From the NCBI GenBank assembly GCA_002719955.1, contig PBFW01000024.1, positions 43,503 to 107,502 of the forward strand: 64,000 nucleotides of DNA, in the 5' to 3' direction. Position 1 is the stretch's first letter, and every line of letters starts with the position of its first letter. Shown here piece after piece: positions 15,895-23,768 of the stretch. This DNA comes from Deltaproteobacteria bacterium. Lineage in GTDB: Bacteria; Myxococcota_A; UBA9160; UBA4427. The position numbers and the translations under genes are program-made. The notes beneath the pieces were generated by a model. That model was not told the origin of the DNA. It saw only the letters and a list, made by a program, of their open reading frames with translations, and made no database searches.

Positions 15895-16728
15895 ATGGAT
15901 CTTCAACTCGAGGGAAAGGTCGCGCTCGTGACCGGAGGCAGCCGAGGCATCGGGCTCGCGATCGGACATTCGCTCGCGGCCGAAGGGGTCAAAGTCGTTG
16001 TCGCAGCGCGAACCCAGTCGGACGTGGATCAGGCAGCCCAGGAGATTGAGGCACAGCATGGGGCGCAAACGCTGGGGGTCGTTGCAGACGTCAAGAGCGC
16101 CGAGGATGTGGAACGGGCCGTGGAATCGTCCGCTTCGGCTTTTGGTGGAGTCGATATTCTTGTCAGCAATGCGGGCGTGCCGGGGGGGATCGGGTTCGGC
16201 CCGCTAGAGACGCTCGACGACAGCCTCGTCCTGATGGACATCGAGACGAAATTCTTGGGCGCCTTGCGGGCCGCACGAGCCGTTGCTCCACACATGAAGA
16301 AGAATGGCTGGGGTCGCATCATTGGAGTGATCGGATTGTCGGCGCGTTATTCGAGTCGATACCCCTCGGAGCGCAACCCGGAAGGGGCCTTCAACTACTC
16401 AGGCGGACCCAGGAACCTCGCCGTGGCGCATCTCATGAGAACGCTGTCCCATGAACTCGGTGACGCCGGTGTCACCGCGAATGCGGTCTTGCCGGGCGCG
16501 ACCATGACTGAAGATCTCGCAGCGATGATTGATAGGAGGGCCAAGGCGACCGGGCAGGATCCCGCGGAGTTGCGCAGACTTGCCGCCAGTGGCAACGCGA
16601 TCGGTCGATGGGTGGAGTCGAGCGAAGTCGCTGACGTTGTGACCTTCGTGGCATCGCCCCGTGCGGCTTCGATTTCGGGCGAAGTCATCGCCGCCAGCGG
16701 GGGAGCTGGGATGGGAGTCTTCACTTGA
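15895..16728 (+). CDS. SDR-family protein lacking the canonical YxxxK site
   Basis: A 277-aa Rossmann-fold protein with the classical cofactor motif VTGGSRGIGLAIG (residues about 13-25) and NAG motif LVSNAGVPGG. The expected active site YxxxK is not found: the aligned stretch is NYSGGPRNLAVAHLMRTLSHEL, where a gapless alignment places Gly and Asn at the Tyr and Lys positions. The downstream segment VTANAVLPGATMT and the C-terminal VVTFVASPRAASISG are normal. Such atypical SDRs exist in several catabolic operons and may bind rather than reduce, or use other residues. It follows the amidohydrolase by 10 bp and closes the operon. Confidence 0.8.
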   Translation: MDLQLEGKVALVTGGSRGIGLAIGHSLAAEGVKVVVAARTQSDVDQAAQEIEAQHGAQTLGVVADVKSAEDVERAVESSASAFGGVDILVSNAGVPGGIGFGPLETLDDSLVLMDIETKFLGALRAARAVAPHMKKNGWGRIIGVIGLSARYSSRYPSERNPEGAFNYSGGPRNLAVAHLMRTLSHELGDAGVTANAVLPGATMTEDLAAMIDRRAKATGQDPAELRRLAASGNAIGRWVESSEVADVVTFVASPRAASISGEVIAASGGAGMGVFT

Positions 16729-17282
16729 TGAGGGATGCCACTCTCCACGCGGCGGGAGTCGCAGTCACGTGCTGGGATCCCGCTTGGATAGCCGGCGGAG
16801 TTTTGGCATGTGACTCAGTCATGCATTCTTGGGGAAGCCGACCATTCCAAGCTCAGCGGAGGACCTGATCACACGAACCTGATTTGCGAGGCTTTCGGGC
16901 GAGCGTGATTCGCGGCACGACCACTCATCCCTTGATTTTCGAGAACGTGAGTTCCTTGCATGAGATCAGTCCCGTCGCGCGGGACGGCCATTGGGACGAA
17001 GGCTTCATGCGCATGCCCTCGGGCGAAGGGCGGTTCCTGGCTGCCATCTTGACAGACGGAGGAACTCAGGGAGTACGCACCCTCCAGGTTTTACGAGGCG
17101 ACCTTACTTTGATCCGCAGGACCGATATTGGCCGCTGGGGTTTTGAGCAATACGATGCACTGCCGGAAAGTATTTGGGGATGGCATTTTGGCCTCGTATA
17201 GGTATAGGTGTAGTCATATGGATTTGCGGGCGGGATCGGGCTTGATCGATTGCTTGGCTCGGCACGGGAGGTAAGGTCGGCG
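16729..17282. other. Intergenic region without a recognised gene
   Basis: About 550 bp between two plus-strand operons. A 105-codon plus-strand frame from TTG 16884 to 17201 has plausible composition (MPSGEGRFLAAILTDGG) but matches nothing I know and lacks a ribosome site. A short tandem TATAGG/TGTAGT-like string near 17200 lies just before the next gene's GGAGGTAAGG ribosome site. Promoter elements for the following operon are expected here but none is clear. Confidence 0.3.
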
Positions 17283-17774
17283 ATGAGCGACTTCGACAAG
17301 GCACTGATTCCGGGCGATGCCACGGAGTTCATGGAGCGCAACGGGCGGACCTTCATGATCACGCTTCGCAAGGACGGTTCTCCCACCGGCCATCCGATGG
17401 CTGGATTCTTCGGCGGAGCGCTCTACCTGAACATGTACGCTGCGAGCGCGAAATCCAAGAACCTCGGGCGTGACGATCGGATCTGCTGTGTCGTCACGAA
17501 TCCCTCCGACGCGCCCGCCTTCGAGGCGGCCGTTTATCGCGGGAGGGCGAGGAAGGTGCCGGCCGAGGAGGTCTTCTCGGAGGACGTACCGCAGGGCCTC
17601 GCCTGGGCGCGCAACCCCCGCAGCGAGGGCTCGCAGGAACAACCCGACATTCCGCCCGAAGACCAGCGGAAGATCGGAGAAACGGCGGGCCGCATCACGC
17701 GCGGTGTCCGCATAATCTACGAGATCGTCCCCACCGAGGTGGGGATGATCGCAGCTACCCGGCCCGAGGACTAG
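17283..17774 (+). CDS. PPOX-class (pyridoxamine 5'-phosphate oxidase-like) split-barrel protein
   Basis: A 163-aa split beta-barrel flavin/F420-binding protein. The opening strand pair FMERNGRTFMITLRKDGSPTGHPMAGFFGG, then SAKSKNLGRDDRICCVVTN, follows the pattern of PNPOx-like and F420-dependent reductases. These enzymes reduce small organic substrates or bind haem or FMN in the cytoplasm. ATG 17283 is preceded by GGAGGTAAGG at about nine bases. A second PPOX-like gene follows after 7 bp, so they likely form a heteromeric or parallel pair. The cofactor cannot be decided from sequence. Confidence 0.78.
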   Translation: MSDFDKALIPGDATEFMERNGRTFMITLRKDGSPTGHPMAGFFGGALYLNMYAASAKSKNLGRDDRICCVVTNPSDAPAFEAAVYRGRARKVPAEEVFSEDVPQGLAWARNPRSEGSQEQPDIPPEDQRKIGETAGRITRGVRIIYEIVPTEVGMIAATRPED

Positions 17775-17781
17775 ATCACCC

Positions 17782-18225
17782 ATGGCACGAGAACACGCCA
17801 CGATCAAGATGGACGCGGAAGAGGTTGCGAAGTTCGCCTCCGGCGAATTTCGCTGCATCATCGGGACGCTCGACGACGACGGAGGGCCGTGGGGCGACGC
17901 CGCGTCGTGTGTCTTCCGTGACGAGCGAATGTACTTTCGTTTGCCCGTGGGCAGCCGAAGCTTGCGGAATCTCGATCGGGACGACCGGGTCTCCTGCACG
18001 ATCGAGTCCCATCCCTCCGGCGCAGACTACTACACGATCAAGGCCGCCATCTTCCACGGTCGCGCGGAGCGAGCGCAGGGTGGGGCCGAGCGGGAGCTGG
18101 CCGGTGCATTCGCGGACCGGCCGGACCCCGTCGACGGCGGCACCGAGGGGACGATCTTCTCGGTGGGTGCGGATGACGTGGTGAGCTTCGACTTTGCGAA
18201 GATCGTCAGGCGCTTCGATCAGTAG
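17782..18225 (+). CDS. PPOX-class protein, second copy
   Basis: A 147-aa split-barrel protein with FASGEFRCIIGTLDDDGGPWGDAASCVF and SRSLRNLDRDDRVSCTIESHPS, the same fold as the gene 7 bp upstream but clearly diverged in sequence. The central RxLRNLxxDDRV motif is the ligand-binding loop shared by both. It probably derives from an old duplication or serves as the partner subunit. The CaiB/BaiF fusion starts 60 bp downstream in the same direction, which suggests a common transcript that acts on a CoA thioester or its reduced product. Confidence 0.75.
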   Translation: MAREHATIKMDAEEVAKFASGEFRCIIGTLDDDGGPWGDAASCVFRDERMYFRLPVGSRSLRNLDRDDRVSCTIESHPSGADYYTIKAAIFHGRAERAQGGAERELAGAFADRPDPVDGGTEGTIFSVGADDVVSFDFAKIVRRFDQ

Positions 18226-18284
18226 CCGTTCGGGTAGTCGGGCGAACAAGAGGAATGCCGTTGAGCGAGAAGGAGCCGCGATCG

Positions 18285-20843
18285 ATGTCTGCCAGCCGGG
18301 GGTTCCTCTCGGATATCCGGGTGCTCGAACTCGCCGACGAGCAGAGCGAGTTCTGCGGCAAGCTCCTCGCTGGAGCCGGCGCCGACGTCGTCAAGATCGA
18401 GCCGCCAGGGGGAAGCCCCACGCGCCGCATCGGTCCCTTTGTTGACGACGTCCCGGATCCGGAGAAGAGCCTCCACTTCTGGCACTACAACTTCGGCAAG
18501 CGGAGCGTGGTGCTCGATCTCGCGGAGCGCGATGGGCAGGAGCGGTTCAAACGACTCGTCGCAGAAGCGGACGTCGTCCTCGAGTCCCACCGCCCCGGCC
18601 ATCTCGACGGTCTCGGGCTCGGCTACGACGCGCTGCGGGAGATCAATCCGGGGCTCGTGATGGCGTCCATCAGCCCCTTCGGTCAGACGGGGCCCCGGCG
18701 CGACTGGCAGGGCTCGGACCTCGTTCATCTGGCCCTCGGCGGCGTGATGATGTGCACCGGCTACGACCCCACGCCGGAGGGTCAGTACGACACGCCGCCC
18801 ATTGCGCCCCAGATGTGGCACGCGAGCCATATCGTCGGCAGCCAGACGGTCGATGCCATCCTCGGAGCGCTGCTCTACAGAGAGCGGACGGGTCGCGGCC
18901 AGCACATCGACGCATCGATTCACCGAGCGGTGAGCTGCAATACGGGAACGGATGTCCCCTTCTACGTCTTCAGCCGCAAGCCCACCTATCGCCAGACGGC
19001 GCGCTACGGCATGCCCCGGATCGTTCCCGAGACGCTCGCTACGACCAAGGACGGGCGCCACGTGTTGGCCTTCGTCTCCGCGGAGTTCAAGATCGGTCGC
19101 GAGCACAACAAATGGGTCGAGATGCTCGATCGACACGGCGCCGCGGATGACCTCACAGACGCGAAGTACCAGGATCTCGAGTACGTGCTGAGGCCAGAGG
19201 TCATTCGTCATTTCCATGCCGTCGCGAGGCGCTGGGTCTCCGGCTATAAATTCGACCGAGACGTGTGGAAGGAGGCGCAGGCCCTTCGTCTCCATTGGGC
19301 GCCCGTGCGCAAGCCCGAGGAGAACCTGGACGACCCACACTGGCGCGAGCGCGCCACCTTCAATGCCGTCCACCACGAAGAGCTCGATCGGAGCATCGAT
19401 TATCCCTCCGCGCCCTGGCTGGCCGAGGAGTGCCCGTGGCGAACAGAGCCGCGTGCACCACGTCTGGGCGAGCACGACGAGGAGGTCCTGCGGGCGACGA
19501 ACTCGCCGTCGTCGCGGCCGCCGCGACGCGCGGCGCTCCCCCTCTCAGCGGAACCCGGCGGCGAGCCGCCCTTCGCGCTCTCGGACGTGCGGATCCTCGA
19601 TCTCTCCTGGGTGGTCGCCGGCGCGGCCGGGCCTCGAGTGCTGGCTTCGATGGGGGCCGAGGTGATCCGCGTCGAGTGGAAGGGGCGCCTCGACACGGTT
19701 CGCACGAGCGGCGGCATCCCGGTGGGTGAGGAGCGCGAGCGCGTGTTGAGCGGCGAGCCCCTCTTCCCGACGACGGTCGGCGTCAACCAAGGAAGCACGT
19801 TCGCCGAGGTGAACCCGGGCAAGCTCAGCGTCGGTCTGAATTTGAAATCACCGCGGGGTGTCGAGCTCCTCCACGAGCTGGTCCGCATCAGCGATGTCGT
19901 CGTCGAGAACTTCACCGCGCGAACGCTCGAGGGCTTCGGCGCCACCTACGAATCGATGCGAAAAGTGAAGCCCGACATCATCTACATGCAGCAGCCCGGA
20001 TTCGGAAAACAGGGGCTCTACGACCAGTTCCTCTCCTCCGCACCGGTGGGGGAGGCCTTCTCCGGGCTCACGGAGATGGCCGGCATGCCGACGCCCTATC
20101 CGCCCTGTGGCTGGGGCTACCTATATCTCGACTGGAGCGCATCCTACTACTGCGCGATGGCGATGCTGGCCGCGCTCTATCACCGCGCTCGAACGGGCAG
20201 AGGGCAATACATCGACGGATCGCTCGGGGAACCCGGGCTCCTGCTGACCGGGACCGCGATCCTGGACCAACAGGTCAACGGTCGCTCGTGGGAGCGCATT
20301 GGCAACACCTCGCCCTACAAGCTGGCCTGCCCGCACGGTGCCTACCGCTGTCGCGGAGAGGACCGCTGGATCGCCATCGCGGTCTTCGATGACGAGCAGT
20401 GGAAGGCCTTGCCCGGCGTTCTCGGCGATCCGATCTGGATGGGCGAGCCGGAGATGGCGTCACTCGAGTCGCGCCTGCGCCAGCGCGCGCAGCTCGATCG
20501 GCGTCTCGACGAGGAGACGCGAAAGTGGGACGCCTTCGATCTGATGGAGCGGCTCCAACGGGCAGGTGTGCCCGCCGGCGTCTGCCAGACCGCCGAGGAC
20601 CGCGTGGAGCGGGATTCGCAGCTAGCACATGACGACTTCCTCGTTCCGCTCCCGAATAGCGAAGTCGGGACGTGGCCGATCCGCCAGTTTCCGATTCCGC
20701 TCTCGGAGACGCCGGTGCGACCGGGCGGTAGGCTAGGCCGCGGGTTCCCCTGCTATGCCGAGGACAACGACTACGTCTACGGCACGTTGCTCGGTCTGAG
20801 CGATGAAGAGCGCCGGACGCTGGAAGCAGAGGACGTGATCTAG
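18285..20843 (+). CDS. Tandem fused CaiB/BaiF (family III) CoA-transferase
   Basis: An 852-aa protein with two consecutive family III CoA-transferase domains, about residues 1-400 and 425-852. Domain 1 has VLELADEQSEFCGKLLAGAGADVVKIEPP and GSDLVHLALGGVM, in which the Asp matches the catalytic Asp that forms the acyl-anhydride. Domain 2 starts VRILDLSWVVAGAAGPRVLASMGAEVIRVEW, but at the equivalent site it reads SSAPVGEAFSGLTEM, without Asp. Classical enzymes are dimers of interlaced single-domain subunits; a fusion could fold as one pseudo-dimer with a single active site. Start ATG 18285 has AAGGAG nine bases upstream; ATG 18255 is an alternative. Confidence 0.85.
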   Translation: MSASRGFLSDIRVLELADEQSEFCGKLLAGAGADVVKIEPPGGSPTRRIGPFVDDVPDPEKSLHFWHYNFGKRSVVLDLAERDGQERFKRLVAEADVVLESHRPGHLDGLGLGYDALREINPGLVMASISPFGQTGPRRDWQGSDLVHLALGGVMMCTGYDPTPEGQYDTPPIAPQMWHASHIVGSQTVDAILGALLYRERTGRGQHIDASIHRAVSCNTGTDVPFYVFSRKPTYRQTARYGMPRIVPETLATTKDGRHVLAFVSAEFKIGREHNKWVEMLDRHGAADDLTDAKYQDLEYVLRPEVIRHFHAVARRWVSGYKFDRDVWKEAQALRLHWAPVRKPEENLDDPHWRERATFNAVHHEELDRSIDYPSAPWLAEECPWRTEPRAPRLGEHDEEVLRATNSPSSRPPRRAALPLSAEPGGEPPFALSDVRILDLSWVVAGAAGPRVLASMGAEVIRVEWKGRLDTVRTSGGIPVGEERERVLSGEPLFPTTVGVNQGSTFAEVNPGKLSVGLNLKSPRGVELLHELVRISDVVVENFTARTLEGFGATYESMRKVKPDIIYMQQPGFGKQGLYDQFLSSAPVGEAFSGLTEMAGMPTPYPPCGWGYLYLDWSASYYCAMAMLAALYHRARTGRGQYIDGSLGEPGLLLTGTAILDQQVNGRSWERIGNTSPYKLACPHGAYRCRGEDRWIAIAVFDDEQWKALPGVLGDPIWMGEPEMASLESRLRQRAQLDRRLDEETRKWDAFDLMERLQRAGVPAGVCQTAEDRVERDSQLAHDDFLVPLPNSEVGTWPIRQFPIPLSETPVRPGGRLGRGFPCYAEDNDYVYGTLLGLSDEERRTLEAEDVI

Positions 20844-21154
20844 CTCTGCGGTCAAAGGCCGTTGTTCGTTCAGAGCCTGTGTTCCCAATGCGGATGCTTG
20901 CGAGAATTCGATGAAGCTCACCTCGTAGTGTGCAAGAAATCAGCCAAACCAGAACATTCACGGTTGCGAAGTATTAGGCGATCGTGCGTTTGTGGGTATC
21001 CATCCTTACGTGCGTATTACCCTCCTCCATGATCGGTTCCTTCGCATGCGACTCTGCTGTGCCAAACGGCAACCCGCGAGTTCGTTCACAACCGTGAAAT
21101 ACCACGGCCGCGAACGGAGTCGGTCGCTCCCTAGGGTCTTGGACGGTCGGCGGA
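20844..21154. other. Intergenic region, nothing recognised
   Basis: About 310 bp between the CoA-transferase fusion and the SnoaL-like gene. The stretch 20930-21060 is less GC-rich than its surroundings. Short open frames here show no family resemblance, and no hairpin with a T-tract was found. Confidence 0.3.
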
Positions 21155-21508
21155 GTGATCGCACCATGCGACTATTTCGCTACGGACGACGCGGATGCCA
21201 ACAGGCTTCGTGATGATCTCCATCCCGACCTTCGAGTCGCCATGACCGGAGTCGAGGGGATTGACACGCCGCTCGACCTGCCGGGCTACCTGGGCTTCCT
21301 CGCCGAGTCAGTCGCCTATCGAAGCGGTTGGGGCGAGCGCTCCGAGGACGTGCCGACGAAGATCAAGATCGAGGGAGAACTCATCGCGGTTCGAGGCGAC
21401 CTGAGGATCACCGGCGCGGGTGAGCCGGACGAGTACAGCCCCTACTTGGACATCCTCAAGCTTCGCGAAGGCCAGATCGCCGAGTACAATATTGCTTTCG
21501 ACATCTGA
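21155..21508 (+). CDS. SnoaL-like / NTF2-fold protein
   Basis: A 117-aa small protein with the cone-shaped NTF2-like pattern: RLRDDLHPDLRVAMTGVEG, then LPGYLGFLAESVAYRSG and the final strands YSPYLDILKLREGQIAEYNIAFDI. SnoaL-like proteins include polyketide cyclases, isomerases and ligand-binding proteins. The first helix appears short and the GTG start at 21155 has only a weak purine-rich site, so the N-terminus may be truncated. It lies upstream of the LLM gene in the same direction with 175 bp between them. Confidence 0.6.
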   Translation: MIAPCDYFATDDADANRLRDDLHPDLRVAMTGVEGIDTPLDLPGYLGFLAESVAYRSGWGERSEDVPTKIKIEGELIAVRGDLRITGAGEPDEYSPYLDILKLREGQIAEYNIAFDI

Positions 21509-21683
21509 TGCCGGCGCGACTTCCCGACCCTCCGCTGCCGTCATCGACGACCCCTACTCGCCACAGGCTCTCGCGGACCTGAGTTTGTCGGCAGGTGAGC
21601 GTCGGCGTTTGGGCGTCCACCGGGTGCGGCTCGAGGCGCCGCTGGCGCCGGGCTCGTCCTAGCAGCCGAGCGAGAAGGCGGAA

Positions 21684-22343
21684 ATGGAATTCTGGCAATC
21701 CATCGTGATGACCGGAATCGACCACCTCATCGAGGTGGCGAAGATCGCCGAGGAGGTCGGCTTTGCGGGAGTCACCGTTGCCGATCATCTGGTGACGCCG
21801 AATCGCGTCCTGATCGGCATCGGCATCGGCATCGGCTGGATGGAGGAGGAGTTCGAGCTGGTCGGGCGTCCCTTCCAGGAGCGGGGCCGACGTACGGAGG
21901 AGCTCATGCAGGTGGCTCGAAAGCTCTTTTCCGGGGAGAGGGTCGAACATCACGGCGAGTTCTACGACTTCGATCCGGTACAGCTGGCGCCGGTCCCGAA
22001 GAATCATCCGCCGGTCCTGATCGGCGGTCACAGCCCGAAGGCGCTGCGCCGTGCGGCCGCCGCCGACGGCTGGCTCGGTGTCAACTACGACCTCGAGAAG
22101 GTGCCCCCGATCCTCGCGGCGCTGCGAGAAGATCGCTGTGAGCTCGGCCGGGAGCACGCGCCCTTTCACGTCGCACTGGCCTTGAACGACCTGTCCGAAC
22201 TCGAGGAGCTGCATCGACTCGAGGAGGCCGGGCTGAGCATGATCATCAATCCACCCGCCATGAGTACCTCGGGTGAGCAGACGAGCCTCGATGAGAAACG
22301 CGAGCAGCTCGAGTCCTACGCGAAACGATTCATTGTTCATTGA
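21684..22343 (+). pseudogene. LLM-class (F420-type) oxidoreductase with internal deletion
   Basis: The N-terminus (IDHLIEVAKIAEEVGFAGVTVADHLVTP) and the C-terminal two thirds (GIGWMEEEFELVGRPFQERGRRTEEL, PVLIGGHSPKALRRAA) are standard for luciferase-like F420-dependent oxidoreductases. Between residues 39 and 40, at about 21801, the family should have about 70-80 further residues covering barrel strands 2-3 and the flavin/F420 phosphate contacts; they are missing, though the frame is kept. The joint is followed by a four-fold ATCGGC repeat (21813-21836), coding GIGIGIGW. The 219-aa product is unlikely to be active. ATG 21684 has a GAAGGCGGAA ribosome site. Confidence 0.7.
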
Positions 22344-22353
22344 GGAGGGCTCT

Positions 22354-23481
22354 GTGTATTTCGACTTCACGACCTGGTTTCGGATCCTGCGCGCGATCGT
22401 CGGGGAACCCTTCAGACCCCGCCGCGCCCTCTTTCTCTGGGCCGTCTTCCTGGGGCTCACCCTGCTCTCCATCACGAACCTCATCTGTCTGGCGCTCGAC
22501 CGCATCTTCTTCCCCGGCTTCAGGGATACCCCGGTCGAGGCCCCGATCTTCATCGTCGGCAATGGACGCAGCGGCACCACACATCTCCAGCGGATCCTCT
22601 CGGCCGACCGCGAGCGCTACTCCTTCTTCAAGACCTGGGAACTGCTCTTGCCCTCGATCCTCCAGCACAGGATGCTCGACCTGCTGGACGCCTTCGATCG
22701 ACGGGTACTGGGAGGCTTCTTGCAGCGGCGCCTTCAGAGTGGCGGCGACCAGGCCCTCGAAGACATTCGCAAGCTCCACGACTGGCAGGCGGACGGCTCC
22801 GAGGAAGACGACTTCGTGCTCTTCGCGAACTGGAGCTCGGTGAACCTGACCTGGCTCTTTCCCTATACCGAGCTGGAGAGTCTCTTCTGGACGGATCGGC
22901 AGCCGCCCGAACAACGTCGGCGCATCATCGGCGTCTACCGTTCGATGCTCCAACGGTTGCTCTATTGCCGCCCCGGGGCCCCCGTCCATTGTGGCAAGAG
23001 CCCGCCCTTCACCCTGAAGATGCGCAGCCTGCTCGAGACCTTTCCCGATGCCCGCTTCATCGTGATGTTCCGGCATCCCTACGAGACGATCCCGAGCCTT
23101 CTCGACCTGATGACGCAGTACTCGCGCGGGATGGGCGCCCCAGAGAGTCGGGTGGACTCCTACGCGGAGCTCCTGGGCAATATCATGCTGGAGCAGTACC
23201 GCTATGGCACCGAGGTCGCAGATTCGCTGCCTCCGGAGCAACAGATCATCGTCGAATTCCAGGATCTGTTGAGCGATCCGAAGCGAGTCGTCGAGGAGAT
23301 CTACAAGCGCTTCGGCTTCGAGATCTCGGCGGAGTTCGACGCCGTGCTGAACGAGGAGCGGGAGGCTGCAAAGGGCTTCGTGAGCCAGCACGAGTTCGCT
23401 CCGGAGGGCCAGGGACCGGATCGGGAGCGCATGCGTCGCGAGCTCCCGGCCCTCTTCGAGCGTTTCGGTTGGTCCGCTTGA
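22354..23481 (+). CDS. Sulfotransferase family protein, membrane-anchored
   Basis: A 375-aa PAPS-dependent sulfotransferase. After an N-terminal membrane helix (ALFLWAVFLGLTLLSITNLI, about residues 20-45) comes the 5'-phosphosulfate loop IFIVGNGRSGTTHLQRIL, and the 3'-phosphate-binding strand/helix RFIVMFRHPYETIPSL is near residue 235. GKSPPFTLKM is also a typical element. It would transfer sulfate to a hydroxyl of a lipid or carbohydrate at the cytoplasmic membrane face. The start is GTG 22354 because AGGAGG lies exactly five bases upstream, overlapping the end of the LLM gene region; no upstream ATG has such support. Confidence 0.85.
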   Translation: MYFDFTTWFRILRAIVGEPFRPRRALFLWAVFLGLTLLSITNLICLALDRIFFPGFRDTPVEAPIFIVGNGRSGTTHLQRILSADRERYSFFKTWELLLPSILQHRMLDLLDAFDRRVLGGFLQRRLQSGGDQALEDIRKLHDWQADGSEEDDFVLFANWSSVNLTWLFPYTELESLFWTDRQPPEQRRRIIGVYRSMLQRLLYCRPGAPVHCGKSPPFTLKMRSLLETFPDARFIVMFRHPYETIPSLLDLMTQYSRGMGAPESRVDSYAELLGNIMLEQYRYGTEVADSLPPEQQIIVEFQDLLSDPKRVVEEIYKRFGFEISAEFDAVLNEEREAAKGFVSQHEFAPEGQGPDRERMRRELPALFERFGWSA

Positions 23482-23530
23482 GACTCCAAGCCCTTCGTGC
23501 CCCCGGAACGCGGCGACCAAGGCGTTTTCC

Positions 23531-23755
23531 ATGAAGCGAGACAAATTTATCAGTCACTTCGGCCCCTGGGCGGTCGAGACCGGTGCCTCGTCCGGAATCG
23601 GTACCGGGTTCGCCGAGCAGCTTGTGGCCGCCGTCTTCAACTACATGCTTGCGGAGCGATACGATCGGTCCCCAGAGCGGATCGCCGGAATCGTGGTGGT
23701 CTCCACCGTGCTGAGCGCGAGTGCGCTGCCTCTCCTTCTGCCCTTTCTCCTATAG
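23531..23755 (+). pseudogene. Chimeric remnant: SDR start joined to AEC-transporter end
   Basis: The 74-codon frame begins like a short-chain dehydrogenase (GPWAVETGASSGIGTGFAEQL, residues 11-31, containing the TGxxxGIG cofactor loop) and then, from about residue 32, reads VFNYMLAERYDRSPERIAGI followed by VVVSTVLSASALPLLLPFLL, the last membrane hairpin of auxin-efflux-carrier (AEC) transporters. Two unrelated genes have been joined in frame by a deletion that removed more than 200 residues of each. A product is unlikely to function, but the hydrophobic tail could insert in the membrane if it is made. Confidence 0.65.
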
Positions 23756-23768
23756 CGCTGTTCGCGCC

